Assembly: GCA_031285815.1 (NCBI GenBank)
Contig: JAITVM010000307.1
Span: forward strand, 1 to 7,576
Direction: 5' to 3'
DNA: 7,576 nt
DNA from: Clostridiales bacterium
Lineage (GTDB): Bacteria; Bacillota; Clostridia; Lachnospirales; JAITVM01
A program made the translations under genes and the position numbers. The notes under the pieces were generated by a model, which made no database searches, was not told the DNA's origin, and saw only the letters and a program-made list of their open reading frames with translations. Every line of letters starts with the position of its first letter. Position 1 is the first letter of the stretch. Of this stretch, positions 1 to 6,533 are shown piece by piece.

Positions 1-600
1 ATTTTTAAGTTCCTCTTTAAGCTTGTTCTTATACTTCCTCAGGCCGTAAATCCGGCAGGAAAATACATGGATTATACTGATCAAATCTTGTATCATTTCT
101 TCTTGCGGCGACATTGCTTCATTGTTTACCACTACCACTTCACAAGCGTTCTTTTGTAAAAACCTCTCAAACCAGTCGTATCCGAATCTTACAAAACGGT
201 CTTTATGAGATATATACAGCCTTTTAATTTTTCCTTGCATAGCCATTTCAAGTATTGTATTGAAATTTTTGCGGTTATAATTAAGCCCGCTGCCGATATC
301 GAACAACACTTCGTCAATTATCTCAGCTTTTGCATTACAGAATGTTTTTAAAAATTCAATCTGGTTGACCAAGTCACCTTTTTGCCCTTGATTTGAAACC
401 CGGCAGTAAATTATTGTTCTTAAATCTTTTATTTGCTTATTCATCCCTAAAAATTCGTCTATCTGCTCCTCCGTATAATAACGGCGGTTGGTTTTTTGAT
501 TCCTATATGCTTTTAATTTGCCTTTTCTGTCCCAGTCCTGTAGTGTCCAGACTGTTACATTTAATTTTTCAGATACTTCTTTCGGTTTTAATATTTTCAT
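1..600 (-). CDS. tnpA: IS607-family serine recombinase TnpA (3' end outside window)
   Basis: Reading the minus strand from the ATG at 600 gives 200 uninterrupted codons to the window edge with no stop, so the gene is cut at its 3' end; family members are about 190-220 residues, so little is missing. Residues 1-50 form a MerR-like helix-turn-helix (KPKEVSEKLNVTVWTLQDWD, then NRRYYTEEQIDEF). Residues 62-180 form a small serine recombinase domain: the catalytic serine is expected at S69 in YCRVSNQGQK, followed by DIGSGLNYNRKNF, the HKDRFVRFG motif near 132-140, and a C-terminal helix ending HVFSCRIYGLRKYKNK. This HTH-then-catalytic order is typical of IS607, not of ordinary resolvases. It catalyses transposition of the element through a serine-DNA intermediate. 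In the family, tnpB (RNA-guided nuclease) usually follows at once, which would be left of base 1. The gene is more AT-rich than the operon to its right. Confidence 0.93.
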   Translation of the reverse strand, partial: MKILKPKEVSEKLNVTVWTLQDWDRKGKLKAYRNQKTNRRYYTEEQIDEFLGMNKQIKDLRTIIYCRVSNQGQKGDLVNQIEFLKTFCNAKAEIIDEVLFDIGSGLNYNRKNFNTILEMAMQGKIKRLYISHKDRFVRFGYDWFERFLQKNACEVVVVNNEAMSPQEEMIQDLISIIHVFSCRIYGLRKYKNKLKEELKN

Positions 601-621
601 ATCTGCGGTCACCTCGGAACT

Positions 622-627
622 ATTATA
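622..627 (-). promoter_or_regulatory. Extended -10 promoter of tnpA
   Basis: On the minus strand a perfect TATAAT is preceded by TG one base upstream (TGCTATAAT), the extended -10 form. No good -35 lies at 16-18 bases (the best is ATAGAA at 645-650), which an extended -10 can tolerate. A Shine-Dalgarno GAGGTGA at 609-615 lies 8 bases before the tnpA ATG, supporting that start. Confidence 0.65.
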
Positions 628-646
628 GCATAATTCCAATATGATT

Positions 647-664
647 CTATATATTACTATATAG
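647..664. repeat. Perfect inverted repeat over the tnpA -35 region
   Basis: CTATATA-TTAC-TATATAG is a 7-base inverted repeat with a 4-base spacer. It sits at the expected -35 position, about 20 bases upstream of the -10 box. This is a plausible operator for a dimeric protein, perhaps TnpA itself through its MerR-like domain. In such AT-rich DNA a chance dyad is also possible. Confidence 0.35.
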
Positions 665-692
665 TTTTAATTGCAGTTTTCTAGCTCCTGTA

Positions 693-732
693 ATTAACTT
701 TTTACACTTTAAAAATAAACTATTTATAAACT
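693..732. repeat. Short direct repeats near the IS607 end
   Basis: ATAAACT occurs at 715-721 and again at 726-732, exactly 11 bases apart. A one-mismatch copy, ATTAACT, lies at 693-699, which is 22 bases (two 11-base steps) before the first. Copies on the same face of the helix suit binding sites for the recombinase, and IS607 ends are known to carry short direct rather than inverted repeats. The repeats are short and AT-rich, so this is tentative. Confidence 0.35.
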
Positions 733-861
733 GTTTGTGTTTTTTTATATTTATTTTTAAGATATGTGGTCATTTTCTTAATTTCATAAAATAGGGTTTC
801 ATCTACTAACTAAAAATAACCCTTACCCCCGGCTCAGGCTAGGCTTTTTTGCTAAAGAAAT
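733..861. other. AT-rich intergenic DNA, no gene seen
   Basis: This stretch lies between the tnpA upstream region and the operon terminator. I see no ORF with a ribosome binding site in either direction. The only local structure is at its right side: GGCTCAGGCTAGGC followed by six T on the plus strand (831-850), whose CTAGGCT (839-845) is complementary to AGCCTAG at 894-900. The latter overlaps the outer flank of the operon terminator, so the two can form an alternative long-range stem. The IS boundary may fall here. Confidence 0.5.
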
Positions 862-897
862 AATAAAAGGCTACCTACTTTTATTAAATAGGCAGCC
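862..897 (-). terminator. Intrinsic terminator of the AOR-Nuo operon
   Basis: On the minus strand, 13 bases after the last stop codon, GGCTGCCTA (897-889) pairs with TAGGTAGCC (877-869). This makes a 9-bp stem with one G-U pair and an 11-base loop, followed by TTTTATTA. It ends the operon before the mobile element. Confidence 0.85.
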
Positions 898-909
898 TAG
901 GCAATTTTA

Positions 910-1650
910 TTAATATCCGTATATCGAAGCAAGCTTTTCAGCGATTTCTTTTTTACGGCACGCCTCACATAATTCAGGCATCCCTTCGCCTAATTTTTCA
1001 GCGGCCCGCCTTAATTCCATATAAGTACCGGCCGGCTCGCCACATTTTTTACACTTTAATAGCGGTATTTTTTTGCCCCATATTTTCCGGGACCCAGCGC
1101 CCTCTTCCACCATTATCGCCCCCGTCGGGCAGACCTTTGCACAGCTGGCGCAGCCCACACATTCATAAGAAGGCTCGCCATAAGGGGTGGTAACAGCTTT
1201 GCCGGTGCCGCGGTTTACTGTGGAAATTGCACCCGTGCCTAAGCTCTCGCAAGCTTTGGCGCACAGGCCGCATAAAATGCATTTAGTATCATTTTTTTTA
1301 ACAAAACGCCGGTAGCTTGGCACATTATACTTTTCACAAAGTTCTGAAACCTCACTGCTGCCCGGTGCCAGCGAATGCAATAAAGCCAGTACCATAGCCC
1401 TTTGTTTTATAACCCTTGGGCTATTTGTAAAAACCTCACACTCACGTTCCAAGGGGTATACACATGCGGTAACTATATTGCGCCAGCCGTTAATTTCTAC
1501 CTCTACGATACAAACCCTACAGCAGCCTTGGCCCGGCAAGCCTTCATGGTGGCATAAATTTGGGATTTCTATCCCGTTCCTTTTAGCAACCTCTAAAATA
1601 AATTCACCATGCTTACATCCGCATTCTTTTCCATCTATCTTAATCAGCAT
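910..1650 (-). CDS. NuoG/HoxU-like iron-sulfur subunit (HydA N-terminal-like)
   Basis: This 246-residue electron-transfer subunit corresponds to the N-terminal third of NuoG or HydA, the size of HoxU. A plant-ferredoxin-type [2Fe-2S] domain uses C33, C44, C47 and C63. Two [4Fe-4S] clusters follow: C124/C127/C130/C134 and C164/C167/C170/C174. No hydrogenase H-cluster or molybdopterin domain follows, so catalysis belongs to another subunit, presumably the AOR protein. Between the two regions, where relatives carry a His(Cys)3 cluster (HxxxCxxCxxxxxC), this protein has HSLAPGSSEVSELC: H92 is kept but the first two cysteines are absent, so that cluster is probably lost. The tail has CKKC (200-203) and CEAC (228-231), a likely zinc-ribbon or an extra metal site. 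The ATG overlaps the NuoF-like gene by 11 bases, with AAGGGGGG upstream. Likely soluble: no membrane segment or signal peptide is seen. Last gene of the operon. Confidence 0.88.
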   Translation of the reverse strand: MLIKIDGKECGCKHGEFILEVAKRNGIEIPNLCHHEGLPGQGCCRVCIVEVEINGWRNIVTACVYPLERECEVFTNSPRVIKQRAMVLALLHSLAPGSSEVSELCEKYNVPSYRRFVKKNDTKCILCGLCAKACESLGTGAISTVNRGTGKAVTTPYGEPSYECVGCASCAKVCPTGAIMVEEGAGSRKIWGKKIPLLKCKKCGEPAGTYMELRRAAEKLGEGMPELCEACRKKEIAEKLASIYGY

Positions 1651-3442
1651 TTGCCAAGCCCCCCTTCTGTACGGTTTTTATAGCTTCAAAGCGGCAAGCC
1701 TCCCGGCACGCGCCGCAGGAAATACATATATTTTTATTTATTTCATGCGCAGACTTGGCTGTGCCGGATATTGCAGAAACAGGGCACGATTTTTTACAAA
1801 GGGTACAGCCCGTACATTTAGCCGCATCAATTTCAAAACCGGTAATGGCTGTACAAACCCCTGCCGGGCATTTTTTTTCTTTGATATGCGCATCATATTC
1901 GCCACGGAAATATTTTATTGTAGTAATGACCGGGTTAGGCGCTGATTTGCCCAAAGCGCAAAGCGAAGAGTCCAGCACTGTTTCGCTTATTTCCTCTAAC
2001 AGCTCAACATCGCCCTCTTTGCCCCTGCCTTCACAAATATCAGTCAATATAGCAAGCATTTGCCGCAGCCCTTCCCTGCAAGGGGTACATTTGCCGCAAC
2101 TCTCGCCGGCTAAGAAATTCACGTAATACCGCGCAACTTCAACCATACAGCTACGGTCGTCCATTATAATCATCCCGCCGGAGCCCATCATCGCGCCATA
2201 GGAAGTAAGCGTATCGAAATCAACCGGCAAATTCAGCATATCCGCAGGGATACAGCCACCGGATGGCCCGCCTGTCTGTACCGCCTTAAACGGCCGCCCG
2301 CCTATTATCCCGCCGCCAATATCATAAATTAAATGGCGGAGGCTGCAACCCATAGGCACCTCAACCAGGCCAGTGCGCTTAACCTTGCCCACAAGCGCAA
2401 ATACTTTTGTGCCGGCTGATTTTTCTGTGCCGAGGCTGGCAAAATTTTTGCCGCCGTTATTAATAATTACGGGTATGTTGGCCAATGTCTCCACATTATT
2501 AAGCACAGTCGGCATATTCCAAAGGCCGCGCTGGACAGAGCGGATATATTTTGCCCGCGGTTCGCCTACCCGACCTTCTATCGAAGCCATTAAGGCAGTG
2601 CTCTCGCCGCATACAAATGCGCCGCCGCCCCGGACTACGCTTAGGTTGAGCCCCTTTCCGGAACCAAAAATATTGCTGCCAAGGAAGCCCGCCGCTTCTG
2701 CATCACAAATAGCTTTCTCCACATGCTTAAGCGCCAGCCCATACTCGTCACGGATATATAAATAGCCCTCGTTTGCCCCAATAGCCAATGCGCAAATTGC
2801 CATGCCTTCTAAAACAGTATGCGGGTCCCCTTCTAAAATAGAGCGGTCCATAAATGCGCCGGGGTCCCCTTCGTCACCGTTACAGACTACATATTTGGGG
2901 TAATTATCATACCCGGCGGCTGTCCGCCATTTACGCCCCGTTGGGAACCCGGCGCCCCCGCGGCCGCGTAGCCCAGAGGCCTCGACTTCCGCAATAATAT
3001 CATTAGGGGGCATATTAATTGCTTTTTTTAGTGCGTCATAACCGCCCCGGGCTAAATAATCATCCAAGCTGCAGGGGTCAATTTCCCCAATATTACGCAG
3101 CGCAACTTTAACCTGCGGCGCATAAAACGGGTTTTCTTTTTGGGTCAAAACCGCCTTGCCTTTATCCCTGTACAAAAGCGCCTCAACCGGTTCATCCCCT
3201 AATTGCGCTATTATTGCTTTGGCGTCTTTTGGTTTTACTTTATAATATGATATGCCGCCAGGCATTATTTTCACAATGGGCCCATTCTCACAAAAACCAT
3301 TGCACCCTGTTTTTTTTATTTGTTTTAAAACTTCAGCGTTTGCGCCTTGGCTATTAATTTCATTTTGCAAAGCTTCAACAACGGATAAGCTGCCGCTTGC
3401 TATACATCCGGTCCCGCAACAAACTAAGATAGTATAATTCAT
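1640..3442 (-). CDS. NuoF/HydB-like flavin subunit of an NAD(P)-linked, probably bifurcating complex
   Basis: A 600-residue NADH-dehydrogenase-type flavoprotein, longer than plain NuoF (about 440). Domains: an N-terminal thioredoxin-like [2Fe-2S] domain (C9, C13, C47, C51); an FMN/NAD domain with GLRGRGGAGFPTGRKW (158-172 region), NGDEGDPGAFMDR (188-200) and GGGAFVCGESTALMASIEG (272-290); a [4Fe-4S] site, SCGKCTPC (C449, C452, C455) with C495; and a C-terminal ferredoxin with C543/546/549/553 and C573/576/579/583. C470, H519, C525 and C530 are candidates for the zinc site described in HydB-type proteins. This layout is that of HydB, the core of electron-bifurcating hydrogenases, so I infer that it exchanges electrons between the AOR module, NAD(P) and ferredoxin. 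The usual GEET of the NAD motif is GEST here (S281). The start overlaps the NuoE-like stop as ATGA, with GGGGGGAAG as ribosome binding site. The cytoplasm is expected. Confidence 0.93.
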   Translation of the reverse strand: MNYTILVCCGTGCIASGSLSVVEALQNEINSQGANAEVLKQIKKTGCNGFCENGPIVKIMPGGISYYKVKPKDAKAIIAQLGDEPVEALLYRDKGKAVLTQKENPFYAPQVKVALRNIGEIDPCSLDDYLARGGYDALKKAINMPPNDIIAEVEASGLRGRGGAGFPTGRKWRTAAGYDNYPKYVVCNGDEGDPGAFMDRSILEGDPHTVLEGMAICALAIGANEGYLYIRDEYGLALKHVEKAICDAEAAGFLGSNIFGSGKGLNLSVVRGGGAFVCGESTALMASIEGRVGEPRAKYIRSVQRGLWNMPTVLNNVETLANIPVIINNGGKNFASLGTEKSAGTKVFALVGKVKRTGLVEVPMGCSLRHLIYDIGGGIIGGRPFKAVQTGGPSGGCIPADMLNLPVDFDTLTSYGAMMGSGGMIIMDDRSCMVEVARYYVNFLAGESCGKCTPCREGLRQMLAILTDICEGRGKEGDVELLEEISETVLDSSLCALGKSAPNPVITTIKYFRGEYDAHIKEKKCPAGVCTAITGFEIDAAKCTGCTLCKKSCPVSAISGTAKSAHEINKNICISCGACREACRFEAIKTVQKGGLANAD

Positions 3443-3921
3443 GGGCGCGCTTCCCCCCTCAATGCATCAAATATTTCCGGGAGCCTGTCTGTTGTTACTT
3501 TTCCGTAATATTCATCATCAACAACCATCACAGGCGCAAGGGCACATGACCCAAGGCAGTTTACTAATTCAAGCGAAAATTCGCCGTCCCCGGTAACTTC
3601 ATCAGCCGAGATGCCCAACACCCGCTCAATGCCGCTCACAAGGTTAACCGCGCCCCTAATATGGCAAGCGGTACCATCGCAGACTTTTATTATATGCCTG
3701 CCTTTTGGTTTTAGGCTAAGTGATTTATAAAATGTCGCCATGGAATATAAACCGGAAATATGGCAACCCAAATAATCGGCCAGCGCCTCCAAGCCTTTGC
3801 GCGGGATATAGTTAAAGTGCCTTTGCATATCTTGCATAATAGCCAGGGCGTGCCTTTGGTCTTTTGGGTATTTTAAAAGCAAGGGGGTAATATCTTCATA
3901 AGTAATGTTTTGTTCTGGCAT
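3439..3921 (-). CDS. NuoE/HydC-like [2Fe-2S] subunit
   Basis: A 160-residue thioredoxin-like [2Fe-2S] protein of the NuoE (24 kDa)/HydC/HoxE family. Cluster ligands are C81 and C86 (CDGTACHIRG) and C122 and C126 (NCLGSCALAP), the family's CxxxxC...CxxxC pattern; the N-terminal helical part includes LGCHISGLYSMATFY. The usual partner is the NuoF/HydB flavin subunit, which follows with an ATGA overlap. An ATG at 3945 would give 168 residues, but it has no ribosome binding site; the ATG at 3921 has AGGAAGG 9 bases upstream, inside the longer reading, so I choose 3921. It is the only operon gene with a real gap before it (54 bases after the MoaD-like gene), and it opens the Nuo-type half of the operon. 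I saw no terminator and no convincing promoter in the gap. Confidence 0.92.
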   Translation of the reverse strand: MPEQNITYEDITPLLLKYPKDQRHALAIMQDMQRHFNYIPRKGLEALADYLGCHISGLYSMATFYKSLSLKPKGRHIIKVCDGTACHIRGAVNLVSGIERVLGISADEVTGDGEFSLELVNCLGSCALAPVMVVDDEYYGKVTTDRLPEIFDALRGEARP

Positions 3922-3930
3922 TATCCGCAT

Positions 3931-3937
3931 CCTTCCT
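3931..3937 (-). promoter_or_regulatory. Ribosome binding site that sets the NuoE-like start
   Basis: AGGAAGG on the minus strand lies 9 bases before the ATG at 3921. The alternative ATG at 3945 is upstream of this site and has no purine-rich sequence before it, so the shorter protein is preferred. Confidence 0.7.
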
Positions 3938-3975
3938 AAAATCATTAGGGCAATTTATAATTTTGAAAAATTCTA

Positions 3976-4251
3976 TCATCCGCCGGCAACCAGCGGAAAA
4001 ACCGAGACTATATCCGAATCCTTAAGTGCTGAATCCAAGCCGCCCATATGGAGCACGTTCCTGCCGTTAACAAGGATTATTGCATCTTCGCCAATCCCCT
4101 GGCCATCCGGCGTATATAGTTTTTCACGCATACGGGTACCATAATTATCGCTAAGTAAATTAAACAACGCCCGGATATCGGGCGTTGCAGAAATATCTAT
4201 CTCCTTGCACTTAGTGATATCCCTATAAGTTGCAAAAAATTTTATTTTCAT
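3976..4251 (-). CDS. MoaD/ThiS-family sulfur carrier protein
   Basis: A 91-residue protein with the beta-grasp ubiquitin-like features of MoaD/ThiS: an N-terminal strand (MKIKFFATYRDITK), the central DAIILVNGRNV, and DSDIVSVFPLVAGG ending exactly in the Gly-Gly that is adenylated and thiocarboxylated. MoaD donates sulfur for the dithiolene of molybdopterin, the pterin that holds tungsten in AOR enzymes. Its position directly after the AOR gene, overlapping its stop as ATGA, suggests a dedicated or extra sulfur donor for that cofactor. No MoaE or MoeB/ThiF partner is in the window, so these would be encoded elsewhere. A ThiS or other sulfur-carrier role cannot be excluded from sequence alone, but the context favours MoaD. 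Confidence 0.85.
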   Translation of the reverse strand: MKIKFFATYRDITKCKEIDISATPDIRALFNLLSDNYGTRMREKLYTPDGQGIGEDAIILVNGRNVLHMGGLDSALKDSDIVSVFPLVAGG

Positions 4252-6050
4252 AATTTAATGCCAAGCGCCTCAACTTTATCAGGGGTCGGCACACCTTCAT
4301 TATCCCAGCCGCGCAGTTCGTAGTATTCGCTTAACATTTCATAAAGCTCGGATACCCTGCCCTCCGCTGCGCCCTCCGGAAGCTTCTCACGCAGGAGCCT
4401 AGGCGGCAATGTGTCTTTTTCAACCCCGGCGGCTATATTAAAATGTTTTTCCAAGTTCCAAATGCGTTCGCCTTTTAACAATATCTCTTCATCTGATTCG
4501 TTTGAGCCGATTGCTTCACGGTATTGTGACGCGATTTCCGGAAGGCCGAGCCCAAATGTTGTAAACAAACAAATCCCTAAAGAGTCAATTAGCGCCGTAA
4601 GGTCTTGGAATAATTTTAATAGGCCGGCTTTGCCTTCTGTTACCAATGGGTCAACCTTAAATGGCACGCCTAAAACTTCCGGGGAGATTACATAACCACG
4701 GACATGGCAGCCGCCACGGTTAGAAGTAGCATATTCAAGGCCTATGCCTTGGATAGCGCGGGCATCATAGGCAGGCATCTCTTGTTTCTTAACGCTCATG
4801 GATAATTCAGGGTGGCCATATTTTTCAGCCAAACGGTAAGAGCCTAATGCTAAAATTTTACCAAACCCTTCGTTTTTGCCAACGGCCTCTGTTAAATCCA
4901 CAATAGCTTGCGGGTCGCCAAACTTAAGTTTAAAACCAATATCCGATTCCGGTATAGCCCCCATCTCAGAAAGCTCCATTGCACAGGCAATTGTTGAACC
5001 TAATGTTATTGGGTCCATCCCGTATTCGTTACAAAGGAAATTCGCTTTACAAATAGCCGCCAAATCAGAAACGCCGCAGTCTGCGCCATAAGCCCAAGCC
5101 GCTTCATACTCCGGCCCCTCGCCCGAGCTCTTAAACGGCCCATCTGGTACCCGGGTAACACGTGCACAGCTTATAGAGCAGCCAAAGCAGCCTTTATTTT
5201 TAACCAAATATTTTTCCGCAAGGGATTCGCCGCCGATTGCGGCCGCATCCGGAAAATACGCGCCGTCGCGCCAGTTGCTGACCGGCAAGCCGCCCGATTC
5301 ATTTATAATATTTACTAAAACATTTGAGCCGTATGCCGGCAGGCCGGCCCCGCCAACCGGGTGGGCTTTTAGTTTCGCACGGGCGTCTACAATGGCATCC
5401 ATAAATTTCTCCGGCCGGGCCACATTAACCGAACCGGTCCCGCGGACTGCCAAAGCTTTAAGTTTTTTAGAACCCATAACCGCGCCTAAGCCGCCACGGC
5501 CGGCCGCACGGTGCTTATCGTTTATGATACCGCTAAATAAACAGCCATTTTCACCGGTAGGGCCAATACATGAAACTTTAAACGACTCGCCACATTCCCC
5601 GTTAAGCATGTCGGTAGCCTCATTAACTGTCTTGCCCCATAAATTATTTGCGTCGCGGATTTCAACAATATCATCATTTATATATAAGTACACTGGGCTA
5701 TCGCTGGAATTTTCAAAAATAATGCCGTCATATCCGGCATATTTTAATTCCGGGCCAAAATAGCCACCCGAATTAGCGGCACCAATTGTCCCGGTTAACG
5801 GGGCTTTTGCCACAACTTCATATCTGCCGGCAGAAGCGGCACCGGTCCCGGTTAATGGCCCAGACATAAAAATAAGTTTGTTTTCCGGTGATAATGGTTC
5901 TACCTTTGGGTCTACCTCATCACAGAAATATTTTGTGCCAAGGCCACGCCCGCCAACATAATCACGGGCATCTTTAAGATTAAGTGGCTCTTTTTTTATA
6001 GTTTTCGCAGCTAAATCAACACGAAGGATCGTACCTACCCAACCATTCAT
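4248..6050 (-). CDS. Aldehyde:ferredoxin oxidoreductase family tungsten/molybdenum enzyme
   Basis: A 600-residue catalytic subunit of full AOR length (Pyrococcus AOR is about 605). The N-terminal pterin-binding domain has VGGRGLGTKY (32-41), FMSGPLTGTGAASAGRYEV (61-79) and ANSGGYFGPELKYAGYDGI (92-110). The [4Fe-4S] cluster is bound by C288, C291 and C295 (CFGCSISC) plus C494. The two pterin motifs are NEYGMD (341-346) and DSLGIC (489-494). EGPEYE (311-316) and GGCHVRG (446-452, H449) hold the Glu and His expected at the active site. It should oxidise an aldehyde to a carboxylate and pass electrons to the four-cluster protein encoded just upstream (ATGA overlap); a ribosome binding site GGAGAGGTGG precedes the ATG. 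The substrate cannot be read from sequence. BamB (benzoyl-CoA reductase) is the main alternative, since it also pairs with NuoEFG-like subunits, but no aromatic-CoA genes are nearby. Cytoplasmic; no signal peptide. Confidence 0.95.
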   Translation of the reverse strand: MNGWVGTILRVDLAAKTIKKEPLNLKDARDYVGGRGLGTKYFCDEVDPKVEPLSPENKLIFMSGPLTGTGAASAGRYEVVAKAPLTGTIGAANSGGYFGPELKYAGYDGIIFENSSDSPVYLYINDDIVEIRDANNLWGKTVNEATDMLNGECGESFKVSCIGPTGENGCLFSGIINDKHRAAGRGGLGAVMGSKKLKALAVRGTGSVNVARPEKFMDAIVDARAKLKAHPVGGAGLPAYGSNVLVNIINESGGLPVSNWRDGAYFPDAAAIGGESLAEKYLVKNKGCFGCSISCARVTRVPDGPFKSSGEGPEYEAAWAYGADCGVSDLAAICKANFLCNEYGMDPITLGSTIACAMELSEMGAIPESDIGFKLKFGDPQAIVDLTEAVGKNEGFGKILALGSYRLAEKYGHPELSMSVKKQEMPAYDARAIQGIGLEYATSNRGGCHVRGYVISPEVLGVPFKVDPLVTEGKAGLLKLFQDLTALIDSLGICLFTTFGLGLPEIASQYREAIGSNESDEEILLKGERIWNLEKHFNIAAGVEKDTLPPRLLREKLPEGAAEGRVSELYEMLSEYYELRGWDNEGVPTPDKVEALGIKL

Positions 6051-6526
6051 TCTGTAACCACCTCTCCAAATACGTCTTTAAAGCGTTCGGCAACTGCCTT
6101 TTTGCGGCCGGGGCTTTCCGCCGGGTCAATAAACTGGATTGCATTGCTTGGGCAATACTTAGCACATTTTGGGTCGCCGCCGCATAAATCACATTTAAAC
6201 ATTTTTTTTGTTATCGGGGAAAAACTAATATTCCCTAATGGGCATGCACTCATACACATTTTGCAAACGATACATTTGTCGGGGTCCATAACAAACGCGC
6301 CATTCCCGTCTTGGGAAATTGCGCCCACCGGGCAGACCTTCATACAAGCCGCTTCCTCACATTGCATACACATAACCGGCACCGAAGTCATAGCCGCCTC
6401 ATAATTTATTACGGTAACTGCCGAAAGGCGTGGGTTAAATGTGTTATGATGCCCAAAAGAACACATCAGTTCACAGGTACGGCATGAAACACATTTTTCA
6501 GGGTTAACAATCAATTGCTTGCTCAA
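6047..6526 (-). CDS. Four-cluster [4Fe-4S] electron-transfer protein partner of AOR
   Basis: A 159-residue polyferredoxin with 16 cysteines in four sets: C12/15/18/22, C53/56/61/65, C85/88/91/95 and C112/115/121/125, enough for four [4Fe-4S] clusters. The pattern matches the small subunits that accompany AOR-type enzymes (AorA, WorS) and, more widely, HycB/DmsB-type subunits. It should wire the AOR active site to the NuoEFG-like module. The start is TTG at 6526, the only in-frame choice that keeps the first cluster motif (the next Met, residue 21, lies inside it). A perfect AGGAGG sits 7 bases before the TTG. The stop overlaps the AOR start as ATGA, so the two are translationally coupled. It is the first gene of the operon, directly behind the leader terminator. 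No Tat or Sec signal is seen, so it is expected in the cytoplasm. Confidence 0.92.
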   Translation of the reverse strand: MSKQLIVNPEKCVSCRTCELMCSFGHHNTFNPRLSAVTVINYEAAMTSVPVMCMQCEEAACMKVCPVGAISQDGNGAFVMDPDKCIVCKMCMSACPLGNISFSPITKKMFKCDLCGGDPKCAKYCPSNAIQFIDPAESPGRKKAVAERFKDVFGEVVTE

Positions 6527-6533
6527 TGGCCTT

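Larger units (their letters stand above)
1..735 (-). mobile_element. Partial IS607-family element (tnpA-proximal end)
   Basis: The element is recognised by its tnpA and the AT-rich DNA upstream of it. IS607 elements have no terminal inverted repeats and make no target duplication, so the boundary cannot be read directly. I place it tentatively just beyond the short direct repeats at 693-732; it must lie between about 665 and the operon terminator at 862. The other end and any tnpB lie outside the window. Confidence 0.6.

Noticed and set aside
393..644. Plus-strand 83-residue hydrophobic frame at the tnpA 5' end
   Set aside because: It is antisense to the helix-turn-helix part of tnpA. The hydrophobic look comes from AT-rich complement codons, not from a real membrane protein.
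831..900. A plus-strand terminator or IS end made by CTAGGCT...AGCCTAG
   Set aside because: The 7-base stem encloses 48 bases and competes with the much better minus-strand terminator; no plus-strand gene precedes it.
1478..1945. Plus-strand 155-residue open frame across the NuoF/NuoG-like junction
   Set aside because: It is antisense to two cysteine-rich genes with intact motifs, and I see no sign of an independent protein.
3439..3945. Longer NuoE-like reading starting at the ATG at 3945
   Set aside because: There is no ribosome binding site before it, and the AGGAAGG inside this extension points to the ATG at 3921.
5275..5763. Plus-strand 162-residue open frame inside the AOR gene
   Set aside because: It is antisense to a full-length AOR gene with all family motifs, and the translation has no recognisable domain. 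It is a shadow frame.
4248..6050. AOR gene as BamB of a benzoyl-CoA reductase
   Set aside because: BamB is in the same superfamily and also works with NuoEFG-like subunits, but no other bam genes or acyl-CoA genes are in the window, so I kept the broader AOR call.
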